The notes below the pieces were generated by a model. That model saw only the letters and a program-made list of their open reading frames with translations, was not told the DNA's origin and did not search any database. Source: Pithys albifrons albifrons (taxonomy: Eukaryota; Chordata; Aves; Passeriformes; Thamnophilidae). From it: a stretch of DNA of 64,000 nucleotides. The stretch spans positions 34,045,375 through 34,109,374 of the forward strand of contig NC_092497.1 of NCBI RefSeq assembly GCF_047495875.1, in the 5' to 3' direction. The position numbers and the translations under genes were made by a program. Positions 24,546 through 34,980 of this stretch are shown in pieces (positions within the stretch are counted from its first letter, which is position 1; each line of letters begins with the position of its first letter).

Positions 24546-25754
24546 ACACTGATCCTGGTCATAGCAGTCAGAACCTTTACTCGATGAGTACACCTGGGAG
24601 GTGCCCTCCTGTGGGTCAGATTCTTGCCCGTGGGAAACTGGGACTGCACTTACTCTCACTGACCTTCTTCCATTCTCCTTCAGTTCTTGTACTCGGGTTG
24701 CAAGGGCACGGGTGGGTTTCCCATCCCACCGTCCCATGTCTTCTCCATGTTTGGCCAGGAAGTACCACATCTCAGTTCGTGAGGTCTGTCCACTCCCTCT
24801 GGTTGGGGGGCGTCTGGCTCTGACTTCAGAGGTTCTCATTCGCACTGGTGCCACTTGGAGACTTTCTCTAATTTCCTCTCTGATCGCTTTTACCTCTGCA
24901 GGCAGCGTCTTGAGACTCTCAACCAATGTCTCTACAGCAGAAATATGGGGCTGCATTGGGCTGTGAGTCATGCCTTCATATATCCGCAGCTTATTTGCTA
25001 CAGCGCCCACTGTTTCTTGGTTCTCTTCCCTATACATGGATGCCAGGAAATCGGTGTATTCAGCTGGCCCCGAGTGTGAAAGGTTCCACCACATATGTGG
25101 TGTGCATCTGACCTTGTCAGGGTCATTATTGGTTTGCCCACCCCTTCCAAAAAGCACGTCCATCATTGCCATCTCCCTCAGATGTAAAATTCCTTCTTCC
25201 ATCGTCTTCCAAGTCTTCCTAATGTGATGTTCCTGCAGGATTTCTCTATAAACAAACTTCTCTCTTACACTCATTAGAAGTCGTGCCCAGAGTGAAAGGG
25301 GCTTTGATTCCCTCACAAACACCTGTTCAATAGCCACATCCTGGGCCAGAGCCCCCAAAAACCTGGCTTCAGCACCACCTAGTTGTAAGGTTTCACCCAT
25401 AAGGTCCCAAACTCGGATCAACCAAGTCAGGATGGGCTCGCCCGGGTGTCGAGCAATGTCTTTCCGCAAACTACGGAGATTATCAAATGACAATGACTCA
25501 GTGATGATCTCAGGCTCTGGGTCTGCTTGCTGTGGAGGTGCAGCAGCCCCCTCATCGTCCGCTGAATGGTCTAATTTGGTCTTATATTTCCTTTTCTGGA
25601 TAGGGGCAACTTCCATAGGCTTGGCCTGTCCTCCTGGTTTAGCCTCGTCCTGCGTCACTGTAACATCAGAGGTTTTACCCTCTTCCCCTTTTTTAGCCCC
25701 ATCCTGCATCACTGTAATGTCAGGGGTTTTACCCTCTTCCTTCTCCCTCTTCAC
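24543..25754 (-). pseudogene. gag: Gag, main part (provirus)
   Basis: This is an open segment of 403 codons. Residues 1-50 carry the end of a short tandem repeat (units like GKTPDITV and GKTSDVTV). Residues 50-90 are charged and Pro/Ala-rich. From about residue 90 to 290 lies a helical, capsid-like region (SLSFDNLRSLRKDIARHPGE onward; GETLQLGGAEARFLGALAQD). The C-terminus is basic, then acidic, and ends SDCYDQDQC before the TAG. No CCHC zinc knuckle is visible. Gag forms the particle shell. The Met at 25,754 is probably not the natural start: the real N-terminus lies in the preceding frame, divided by a 1-base loss near 25,780. Confidence 0.85.
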
Positions 25755-25845
25755 TGTAACGTCAGGGGTTTTATTCTCTTCCTTTCCCCCTTCACTGTGG
25801 CATCAGGGGTTTTATTCTCTTGCTTTTCCCCCTTCACTGGGCTAG
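25640..25845 (-). repeat. Tandem repeat inside gag
   Basis: Four to five imperfect units contain TCACTGTAA(C/T)(A/G)TCAGGGGTTTTA with short C/T-rich spacers of variable length. In protein they give repeated KTPD(I/V)TV blocks. The gag frameshift (about 25,775-25,785) lies within this array: one spacer is a base shorter than its neighbour. Confidence 0.8.
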
Positions 25846-26332
25846 GCTTCTGAATGTGTTCTCGAAAAACCCTGGCCCTACCTTCAAACATTCTGTAAGC
25901 CGCAGGGATACAACCTTGCAGAAAAACCATAAAGAGCAAGATATCTCTGGCATCCAGGGAGAATTTAAACATCTCAAAAGCTGTTGTAGCAGACTTGAAT
26001 GGGGAATGGACGAAGGGTTGGGAGAAAAAATTCCCGTTTGTTCCTTCCCAAGGGTCTGTACTATTATCACTGAATCCCCAGAGGTAGCAGCTTAGGTTGC
26101 GGCAGGAAAACAGTCTGGAGAACACCACCCACATGACATCCAAAGGCATCGAATTCATGGCACCATAAATCCAGAGTAAGAACTCAATAATAATTGCAGC
26201 TATTTGAGTTTTACTCATTGATTTATTGATAAGACTTAAACCTGCCGCTCCTTTTGGCATGAATTTGTACCAACAAAAAGCCAATAAATTATACAGGATG
26301 GTCCTGATGAACCCTAAACTCAAGACCCACAT
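25751..26332 (-). pseudogene. gag: Gag N-terminal part with hydrophobic segments (provirus)
   Basis: This open segment of 193 codons starts at an ATG in a good context (GGCACCATGT), 64 bp after the 5' LTR and just after the primer site, so it is very probably the natural gag start. Unusually for Gag, it has several hydrophobic stretches: residues 2-22 (VLSLGFIRTILYNLLAF), 44-58 (IAAIIIEFLLWIYGA), 64-75 and 131-146 (ILLFMVFLQGCIPAAY). These look like membrane segments. The frame runs into the tandem repeat (NKTPDATV) and is then shifted, ending after TLQ. The function of the hydrophobic part is unknown to me. Confidence 0.75.
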
Positions 26333-26370
26333 GGTGCCACAAAATAGCAGTTATCCTTCTTTGTTTACAA

Positions 26371-26390
26371 GCCCCACACGTTGGGCGCCA
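26371..26390 (-). promoter_or_regulatory. Primer binding site, tRNA-Lys-like
   Basis: The minus strand reads TGGCGCCCAACGTGTGGGGC, 5 bases after the 5' LTR ends. The first 14 bases fit the tRNA-Lys primer site (TGGCGCCCAACGTGGGGC), followed by what looks like a TG insertion. A 5-base gap to the LTR is larger than the usual 0-3. Confidence 0.8.
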
Positions 26391-26395
26391 AGAAA

Positions 26396-26545
26396 TGTCT
26401 TGGTTTGAGGGGAAAAAACCAAAATGTTTACCCACAAGCAGGGGAGGGGCCTCCTCCACGATAATCACACCACTCTTTATCAAATTTAAGTAAAAGGAAT
26501 TTTAATACAAGAGGGATAACTGCTATATATGTATGTATATATATA

Positions 26546-26621
<76 letters not shown>

Positions 26622-27213
26622 GACTAGTGCAACCCACTTCCCCAGCACCACGAGAGAAAGAAAAAAAACCCAAAAAACAAAACAACAACAAAACCCAGCA
26701 GGTTTTCCTCCGGGAGAAAAGGTTATACTTTAGTGTCAATGTCACAGCCCGTCTGGCTGCAGAGTGAGTTTCAGTCCCTTTCCAGCGAGACAGACGAGCA
26801 GTGGGCTTTCAGATGGACTCAGTCTCTTCCCCCTGTGTTCCTCATCCAAGAAGCAGAAAAGTACAAGCAACCAGAAGCAAATCCAAGGCAGCAGCAGCAG
26901 CAGCGCGGCCCGAAAAGCAGTCAGGGGTAGGCAGCAGCAGCCGCGTGACCAGGAAAAGCAGTCCAGGTACAGCGGCCGTGAGACAGCCAGGAAAGCCCCA
27001 GCAGTAACCAGCAGGGCAGCCTGCCTCCTCGGAGCCCCCACTCCCGCGTTCCGCCGAGCCAAGACTGGGAAGAATATCCAAAAAAAAAAGCCAAAAGAGA
27101 CAAACCTGCCCTCACCCAAGCGATCAACAGTTAACTGCTTCTTTTGTTAACCGCTGGCCTGGGCAGTTAAGTGGCAGGGGAGAGAATTTACATAATAATC
27201 CCAAACTACAACA
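26396..27213 (-). repeat. 5' LTR of the provirus
   Basis: It is 818 bp. The + strand copy begins TGTCTTGGTTTGAGG and ends CAAACTACAACA. It contains a TA-rich microsatellite at about 26,521-26,614, expanded relative to the 3' LTR. The retroviral promoter should lie here; the TA run could mimic a TATA element, but no start site can be fixed. Confidence 0.93.
26521..26614. repeat. (TA)n microsatellite within the LTR
   Basis: The run is TATATA with a few TG steps, and it is about 50-60 bp longer than the matching run in the other LTR (20,600-20,622). Confidence 0.9.
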
Positions 27214-27218
27214 ATCTA

Positions 27219-29100
27219 ATAACACTAATACCAAATGCAATGTATAGGACCAGCTTTCTCATCTTAATGTTGGTGATGTGAAAATCAAAGCTGGCATGTT
27301 TGTACTTCATGTAGCAGTACTTGCATATTCAGCAGTACTTCATGAAGCAGACATGCCGCTTCAAAAAAATCACTGGCAATTCTATTGACGTGAAAGCGTA
27401 ATATGGGTCACAGTGTTCCTGTGGGTTAAGATCTTCATTTTATTTGAATCAAAATGTTAGGATGTTCAACTCAATGAAAGTCATAGTCTTGACTTAACTT
27501 GTGTAAGTGAATAATACCTAAATTATAAAACTCCCATCTATCAGGTGTCAGAAGTAAGAATTATATTTAAAGATCACAGAATCCCTCATATAAATTTAAT
27601 AAATAATATTGTCTTGATCATTTCATTATTGCTCCCCTTCAGGGCTTCAGTTCTGCAAGGACTGGTTCTTGGTTGCCAGCTGAAGCAGTTGTGGTGTCAC
27701 TGCCATTTCATCTTGGAATTTAATCTGGCAGAATCTCTAGAAGAATGAAGGTAAACCTACAGTGACGGAGAGAAATTATGATGTGCTTATCTAGAAACGT
27801 GAATTAATAACTTTTTGTGTGAGAGAGAAAAGATAAGCCAGTTTTATCTATCAGAAAAACACCTCATTCAAGCTGGGGATCTCTCAATATTGCACTGTCT
27901 TCTATGGAGAAGGGATGGAATTCTCCTTTAACATAAAGAAGAGAGGGGAAAATCCTTTAGGATTACCAAGCTTTCCAGAACTCTTGCAATGAATGTCTTC
28001 AATACTTCCTTAAATAAATAAAAAGGGCATTGCATGGGCCACAGAACTGCTGTACACTGAACAGGAAAATCTGATAAATTACTCAAAAAATATTGTCCCT
28101 CCCTCTTTTGTTGGAAGGTTTTTTTCTTTACTTGCAAATTGTTTTCTGGATTGTGTAGTGTTCAGCCCCTGCTACTCAAGCATTGTTATGATAAATTTCT
28201 ATAGAGAAAACAGAACAGTGAATTAGTTATGTTTTGGAGCACTACTAGTCTAATGGGGAAATGGAAATACAAAATCAGAGCAAGGACTCAATTTCATTTG
28301 ATCTAAATGGACCAATCTTAGCATCCCTTCTGTTCCCCTTGATATTTCAGTGTTTTATCCCTGACAGCCAACCATATTATCAGGAAAGATCACTTACTCA
28401 CAATTTAAGACACAATTAATTTAGGAATCCAAAATTTTCACAGGAAGGAATCCAACATTGTCACCTGGTTAAGGCATAGTGTCCCAGAGCTTTACATACC
28501 TTTACTAAAATACAATTACTATAATGGAGTGCAAAAGCAATAAACTTGTGCAGAAATATCTGAGTTTGCTATAATTTTTTTAATTGAGAGGAATTAATTG
28601 AAAATAGCATGTAGCAGGGGGATGAAAACTACTTCTGACAAATGCAGAAGGTGTTTTTTCCAGATTGGGCATATGGCAAATTATTATACCTGGTGCTTTT
28701 TAGGTAACAGTAAGGAATGAGTAATTCATATGCTGAGAAAACCCACTCAGTTTTCAAATACTGACCTGGGGTTTTAAAGCCACATAATGGTACAGAAATT
28801 AATCTCACTATATAGCATTATGCCTTACTTGGTGACTGAAGGTTTAAATACTGTGGACTCACATTAGCAGAAAGTTTTTGTTTAAGGCTAGGATCATAAT
28901 TGAAAGTGTGATTTAATATAATGACTGTGTAAAGATAAATTGTAGTTTTTAAAGAAAGAGTCATTTTTGAAAGTATAACTACTCTTTGAGTTTTACATTG
29001 GTGAAGAAAAGTCACTGGCAGCTGTAACTAGTTAATATGGTCTCACCTGTGAAACACACCAAGGTGCTTAACAGATAGATATTTGTAACCAGGTCTTTAT
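27219..29100. other. Unique A+T-rich non-coding DNA
   Basis: I see no gene or nameable repeat. There is a small direct repeat (CAGTACTT with flanks) at 27,300-27,355. Confidence 0.55.
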
Positions 29101-29114
29101 AATTGCTTCTGCAC

Positions 29115-29352
29115 TGAAAGATAGTTGGTTGAGATTAGATATTAGGAAGAAGTTCTTTACTGTGAGGGTGGTGAGACACTGAAACAATTTGTCCAGAGAA
29201 GTTGTGAATATTGTATCCCTAGAAGATATTGTATCCCAGACTGGTGGGGCTTTAAGCAAGCTGCTGTAGTGGGAGGTGTCCCAGGCCATGGCAGGGAGGT
29301 TGGAATGAGATGATCTTTAGGGTCCCTTACAACTCAAATCATTCTGTAGTCC
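29115..29352 (+). mobile_element. CR1 LINE 3' fragment
   Basis: This plus-strand fragment reads TTAGATATTAGGAAGAAGTT, then GTGAGGGTGGTGAGACACTG, then GGAGGTTGGAATGAGATGAT, and ends CAAATCATTCTG. This is the usual CR1 3' block order. It contains a small internal duplication (ATATTGTATCCC) near 29,208-29,237. Confidence 0.85.
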
Positions 29353-30439
29353 AATGACATGCTATACTGACTTCTTGTCTCTCTGTCTACTTGACAGTTG
29401 CATATTTTAAACAAAAGCCCAAATATTGTGAAATGCCTTGGTGTGTCTTGGTATTTTATCTTAGGCATGAGGCCTAGGAGGAACACTGTTTCCTAGGTCT
29501 TGTATATCTGAACTCCTTGGGCCCGCTCCTGAAGGCAGGATGAGCATCTATACTGTCTCTGTAACTTAACCAAAAATATTCAATTCTTGTGTTATAGGCA
29601 AGTTTCTTGGTCTAAGCACGAATATGTTGTGTCATCAAATGTCCTGTTTATGCTGTATTATTAAGTGGTAAATGTCTCTTGAAATGAGTATTCAATTTCA
29701 GATTCATGTGAAAATAGACTAAATTCCAAGTTGAGCAATTCTTTTTTTTGTTCCGAATTTCCTGGCTTTTTTTTTTTTTTTTGCATAAGATGAACGACAA
29801 CCTTAGCAAAAATACTGTAGGTTATTTGTTCATGGTATCCGCTTACTCTCTAAGGTATTGCAAATGTTTCTAACAATGTTGTAGTGGAGACTTTGACCTT
29901 TGATGTGAACAGATGGCAGAAAGAAAAACTGAGTATAATTAAAACTTAAATGCTGGAAGTTTCATCTTGCAGTCTGTGCTCAAAATGACTTCCCTCTGTA
30001 GTAGGAGTTCAGCTTGAATAAACACTACACTAAAGGCTTCTAAGAAATCAAAAATTTTGCCTTTGTTTGTCCTGTCATGCTTCAATGAGGTCACCAGGCC
30101 TGGTTTAGAAAGAGAAATTACTAATCACCAATGTTTTTCCATACTACTTCTTCCAGTAATGACCCAGGAAACAAACTACCTGCTCACAATGTCATATTGT
30201 CTATTCTCAGAAACATGTCAAGGAATGGTGCATATTTACAGGGCACTTTTCTGTTTTATTTCTTACATCACCAGCATGAAATATCCACAGGGCCCTCATT
30301 CACTGGCCTTTCATCAAGATATCCTTGCCAGAGCTTTCCCAAAGTCATCCCTGTATGTTAGGTCAGTATCTCTCTGATCCTCCCAGTCTGCCTGTCACTG
30401 CCTTCACCTTCTATATACTCTCATTTACATTTGTGTTTT
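29353..30439. other. Unique non-coding DNA
   Basis: I see nothing that I can name. Overlapping frames of 76 and 106 codons at 30,057-30,377 are without recognisable motifs. Confidence 0.5.
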
Positions 30440-30665
30440 ACATTGATCTCCCTGATCATCCATGCAGGTAGTCTTTTTGCCTGATTTCCTTTCTTATCAG
30501 GCTGGACTGCTCTGGAGCTTGGAGGAATTGATCCTTGAATAACAACCAGCTCTCTTGGACCCCTCTCTGTTTCAGGTCCATAATCTGTGGGACTCTTCTG
30601 AGCAGATCCGTGAAGAAGCCAAACTCTGCTTGTGCCTGGCTATAGTATTCCTCCAGCAGATATCA
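30440..30665 (-). mobile_element. CR1-related fragment (old)
   Basis: The block GGAATTGATCCTTGAATAAC, followed by CCAGCTCTCTTGGACCCCTC and GAAGAAGCCAAACTCTGCTT, resembles the reverse complement of the CR1 endonuclease region as commonly seen in bird genomes. It is diverged and boundaries are approximate. Confidence 0.5.
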
Positions 30666-30679
30666 GGGTGGTTGAAGCT

Positions 30680-31142
30680 CTCCTGTGAGCACCAGGACTG
30701 GAAAATATAAGGCTGTTTCCAGCTGTTCACAAAAGACCTCATCCACATGAGTGATGAGGCTGGGAGAACAGGCTTGTTCAGTCTGAAGGATGGAGCCTAA
30801 AGGTAGTCTAAATTGCTGTGTCCAGCTGCTGAATGGTAAGGTTTAGAGAAATGGGGTGAGGATGTCCTTGAAGATATATGGTAAAACCAGAAGTAGCAAC
30901 AAACACAAGTGGGAACATGAGAAATTCCAATTAGCTGTAAGGGAATATTTTTTCACTGAGGCCATGTCTCAGCACTGAAATGTTCTCCAGAGAAGCAATG
31001 AAATCTTACGTTCTGAGGTTTTTCAAGACCTGACTGGGCAAAGTCCTGGGCAAGCTAATCTACATGAACCTGCTCTAGGGAGGGCTTTGGACCAAGTGAC
31101 TTTCATCAGCCCCTTTCAGCATAAATCACTCTATAGATTCTG
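30680..31142 (+). mobile_element. CR1 LINE 3' fragment (old)
   Basis: This diverged plus-strand CR1 has GAGGCTGGGAGAACAGGCTTG (body), GAAATTCCAATTAGCTGTAAG, and the terminal block AGGGCTTTGGACCAAGTGAC followed by AATCACTCTATAGATTCTG. It carries many substitutions, so it is older than the CR1 copies 1 and 2. Confidence 0.78.
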
Positions 31143-31977
31143 TCTTGCTAATGCAAAGTGAAATGAAAACTTTCCATCAGTCTTGAAGGACTGCTCCCAA
31201 GACTCTCAGTAGTTCAAACTGTCCCAAAAGGTTCAGTGGGTCTTGGACTCTGTCAGGCTAGAAGATCTAAATTAGGCAAATGCAGCCCTGTCACTACTTG
31301 CCTTCTTGTAGATCTTGATAAATATTTGAACATACTTATAAATGACTCTGAAGAGTAAGTGAAAGAAGAAAGGTTGAAATAAGGATATCAGGCAACTGTA
31401 CACATAACATGTATTCATGTCTTCCCTGCTATACATGAAAATACTTTCTTGCCATGCATACAGCATGCCTGATTAAGGCCATAACAGCAACCTTTACAAG
31501 CTTATGTGAAACAGACTTACAGTGTGCATAATAAGTGTGTAAATATTTGTACAAATATTGGAAACCAATCCTTTGTAGGTAGTTACTAAACAAGCACATT
31601 GCATTAAAAGCTGTCAGACCATGCAACAAGTTGAAGTTTACTATAGTCTATAGAAAAGGTACCTGAAACTTAAATTGACAGGTTCAGATTAATCATGGAC
31701 AGAAATAAGAACAAGAGAAGCTGCTTTTGGTACTAAAACATCAATCTTAACATAAATCACCTCCCAGATATTTTCAGATTTATTAATGTGTGGCTTGCTT
31801 TTCACAAAATTTGACTTAGTCAAATGACCTGTGCTGTATATCAGACTTTCTGAGGCTTAATTGCTTTTGGCTATGTTTTTGTTCTATTTTAGTTTGAAGT
31901 TCATATCTGCTTTAAAATAGTCTGGCTATTTTTTTGCTGTGTTTGCTATATTTTTTTTCAATAAAAATATTTGCTTG
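31143..31977. other. Unique A+T-rich non-coding DNA
   Basis: No gene or repeat is visible up to the LTR target site. Confidence 0.5.
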
Positions 31978-31982
31978 CTTTT

Positions 31983-32614
31983 TGTTATGGGTTTAGCCAA
32001 GTGGGCCTAAACTTAGGTTTTAAAGTTCAGATTAAGACTGAAATTGTCAGCTGACTTGAGCTGGGCTGAGCTAGCTAACAGCTGACTTCTTCTAGCCAAT
32101 AATATTGTATTCCATACCATATTGCATCATCTCAAAAGGGGTAAGACCTGGTGTGTGGGTGTGGCTTAGTCTGTTGCTTCACAGCTGTGGTCCCAGCTAG
32201 ACACTCTGTTGTCCCAGGAGGGATGGGGAGGTCCAAGACCGGAACACCGGCTTACCATCATGTTATCTTAGGAAAGTAAAGTGTTTGTTCTTAGCTTTTC
32301 TCTCTGCTTAAGTCTGTCTCTGAAGAATTAACTTCTCTAGAGTGATTTGTAGTTAAAATGGTAAAATTTTTGTTTACTGAGAAGTGGAAAGTTATTTCTT
32401 GTTATACGTAACTTGTGTAAGTGTGTGTTATATTGTAGTTTTCTCTTAATTTTCTCTTTTCTGTATAAAGACATGTAGTTAGTTTCATCATAAACCTGCT
32501 TTGAAGGGTTTTTTTTCCTCTCCCTCTTCTTTTTCCCTTAGCTAGTTAAAGGGAGGAGGAACCCTTTTCACTCTGTCCTGGACAGTTGTCGTTTTACCAG
32601 CTCAACCCAAGACA
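31983..32614 (+). mobile_element. Solo LTR, ERVL-type (family A)
   Basis: It begins TGTTATGGGTTTAGCC and ends GCTCAACCCAAGACA. It is flanked by a perfect 5-bp duplication CTTTT (31,978-31,982 and 32,615-32,619). It belongs to the same family as 2480-3058, in the opposite orientation, and shares the CTCTTAATTTTCTCTTTTCTG stretch. There is no internal retroviral sequence. Confidence 0.9.
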
Positions 32615-32619
32615 CTTTT

Positions 32620-34280
32620 CTCATGGTACTGTGAGCTGAATAAGTAGTATAGTGCTGTCTGTGTAGCTAAACAGGTGAAGGCACTAAACTTCATATTACA
32701 ACTGGAAAAAAACTAAAGAAGACCACTAACAAATTAGTAACACAAATACTTTAGTATTCTGTCCATTAAGTCCTTTGAAGATTCTTATTCCCCATCCTCC
32801 CAAGAGTTGCCATAGAAGCTTATCTTCAGAAGTTTATGTAATCTGACTTTTAAAAAACTAGTTTACAGATTTTGTGGACTTTGAAAATCATTAGGTTTCT
32901 CTCATGCATATTTAAAGGAAAATATATGATTTAGGAAATTTGATAGTTTTTACTAGCAGATAGAGGAGACATCAGAGGAAGTCATCTATAGGTGCCGCTA
33001 AAAATAAAGCTAATGACATGATCAGCAAAGCTGACCAAATGCTGGTGTGCCTCAGAGGGGAATCAATAAGGCTAAAATCACTCATGAGAATAGTCCACCC
33101 AAATGAAGTAACTTGCTATGGTTACAGAAAGAAAAGACCCTCCCAAAAATGCCTGTCTCCACTGAATGGAAAGTACTTAATCAGTCTGGTGTGTGATTAG
33201 GGATTTGGAGATCATGACAGTACCTAAAGCCACAACAAAATCCTTCCTCAGTAGCTTCCAACACATATTTAGTAAAAAATTTAATGTGTTCTTTGGAAAC
33301 TCTTGCCCATTTTTCTTGCTTATTATTATGGCATCAGATACATTGTAAGGAAAATACATCCTTTCATAAATCACTTATGTACTGTAGCTATGACTGAAAT
33401 GATACCATTCATTACTATGTCATTCCATCTTTGTAAAATGGAAAGTTCAGCTACTTGAGAATACAACTTGAATACATTTGACTTTTTCAGTAAAACAGTC
33501 TTCTAAGTAGTCTTTGTTAATTGGCTAAATCATAAATGTAAATCAATTATTTTATGCCCGCAAAACACTCATTGTGTTTTTAATGATCCCTGGAAAACAG
33601 ACTGTCAATGTAGGCTTAGTTTGGCTTTGGTTTGGGTTTTTTTTTTTAGTTGCTTTTTGAAAATGAAATATTTGCATTGTATTATTGCCTGAGCTTGTAT
33701 GCTGACATGCTGACTCGCTGCCTTGTTATTTCAGCTTTGGGCCTTGCGCATCCTCCCACCTTGTGAAGAAAAAATCAGCAGTAAGCTTGGAGGGCAGAGA
33801 AGAGACAGCTTTTCTCTATGGCACTGCACCAGTGCCCTTGCTCAGCACGCACGAACCCATCTGCTTGTTCCTAAGGTGCCTGGTAGGACCCTGATCAGTG
33901 AAGGAGGAAATCCTTTTAAGTATTAGTTCAGAGACCTAATTTCAGAAATGCTTCTTGTCGATTTTAAGAAAGAAAAACAAGCCCCTAAAAAGGTGTTTTA
34001 TAGTACCAAAAGGTACATTGCCATCTTTTGCTTGACTTGCTGTTTCCATCCTCCTAAGTGTAAACAGAAGGGAAAAGTGCTGGGCTTAGTGTGGAAGCTG
34101 TGCATCTGTGACTGTTGCTGGATATTAAGAATGGGTATATTTGAGTATGGGGAAACTATTAATTTATTTCCTTAGAACTATTAATGTAGTTTAATTACAA
34201 GAATTCTCCTGGCAAAAAACAGGAGGTGAACAGGTGTCATAGCTTGTCGTATCTAAGCACCATACAGTTATCTGATCCTT
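32620..34280. other. Unique non-coding DNA upstream of the CpG island
   Basis: No gene is visible. Base composition shifts from A+T-rich to G+C-rich at about 34,285. Upstream enhancer elements may lie here, but I cannot point to any. Confidence 0.5.
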
Positions 34281-34284
34281 TCTC

Positions 34285-34980
34285 GTCCCGCGCCTGTTTC
34301 CGAATTCCGAATCCCAGGTTAAAATTCGGCTTTGCTGCGGGATACGACCCTCGGCCGAGCGGTCGCCAAGCTGAACGAGGCGCTTGCCCGTTCCCGTGTT
34401 GTCCGCCCCCGCGGAGCACGGCGCTCGCCCCGCACGGGGTTCCGACGGGCAGTCCCGTGGCAGCGAGGGCGTGCGGCGCGGCCCCGCCCCGGCCCGGCCC
34501 CCTCCTCTCCGCCGAGCTTCGGCAGCGCCGGCAAAGCGTTAAAAGGGCGGCACGGAGAAACGCGGGGTGACCACCGGGGCTTGGCCGTGCGGCGGCCATG
34601 GGGCAAAGACGGCTGAGCCCCGGGAGAGCGGAGCGCGGCAGCACCGCCGAAGGGGCGGCGGGAGGCGGCCGAGGGCGGCTGGCCGAGTCCTGGCGGCGGC
34701 TGAGTTCCCGCCGCGACTCCGCCAGGCGCGGCGGACCCTTCTCGCCCGCGCCGCCGGTGAGTGCCCGCGACCGCGCTCCTCCGTGCGCGCACCTGGTGAC
34801 TCCGGTGCCGGGTGGGAGTGGTGTGAAGAAACCTGTTGAGCTCTGGGAGAGGAATCGCCTTTCCCGTGCGCTGAGCCTGACTTTGTAGTCGTAACAGCTG
34901 CGAGTCTCTGGTTCGGCTTTCTCCATTGCCCCGGGGAACAGCAGCTGGGCCACCTGGGAGCGCAGTCGGCGGGGCTGTGA
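34285..34980 (+). promoter_or_regulatory. CpG island promoter
   Basis: This is an island of about 700 bp, very rich in C+G and CpG dinucleotides (densest at 34,340-34,800), in otherwise CpG-poor DNA. It has a perfect GC box, GCCCCGCCCC (34,481-34,490), a weak TATA-like GTTAAAAG (34,538-34,545), a GGGCGG directly after that, and then the candidate start codon at 34,598. The direction is inferred from the exon signals on the + strand. Confidence 0.85.
34598..34756 (+). CDS. Candidate first coding exon of an unrecognised gene
   Basis: An ATG in a very strong context (GCGGCCATGG) opens a frame of exactly 53 codons. It ends at a strong splice donor (CCGCCG followed by GTGAGTGCCC, intron from 34,757), which gives a phase-0 intron. 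The peptide starts MGQRRLSPGRAERGST and is rich in Arg, Gly, Ser and Ala; it looks disordered and cytosolic, with no signal peptide or membrane segment. It lies inside the CpG island, about 55 bp after a TATA-like element. I do not recognise the protein, and no second exon is evident in the 29 kb to the right, so a long first intron is implied. It could instead be a 5' untranslated or non-coding RNA exon with a chance open frame. Confidence 0.5.

Larger units (their letters stand above)
20471..27213 (-). mobile_element. ERVL-type provirus, env-less, decayed
   Basis: This is an old retroviral copy with both LTRs (20,471-21,267 and 26,396-27,213), flanked by the perfect 5-bp duplication ATCTA (20,466-20,470 and 27,214-27,218). 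Read on the minus strand the order is 5' LTR, primer site, gag, protease, reverse transcriptase, RNase H, integrase, 3' LTR. Only about 100 bp separate the end of integrase from the 3' LTR, so there is no env. The 5-bp duplication, env-less plan and protein motifs fit the ERVL group of birds. Gag carries one frameshift. Pol carries three in-frame TGA codons and one frameshift, so this copy cannot make a full Pol protein. Confidence 0.95.
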
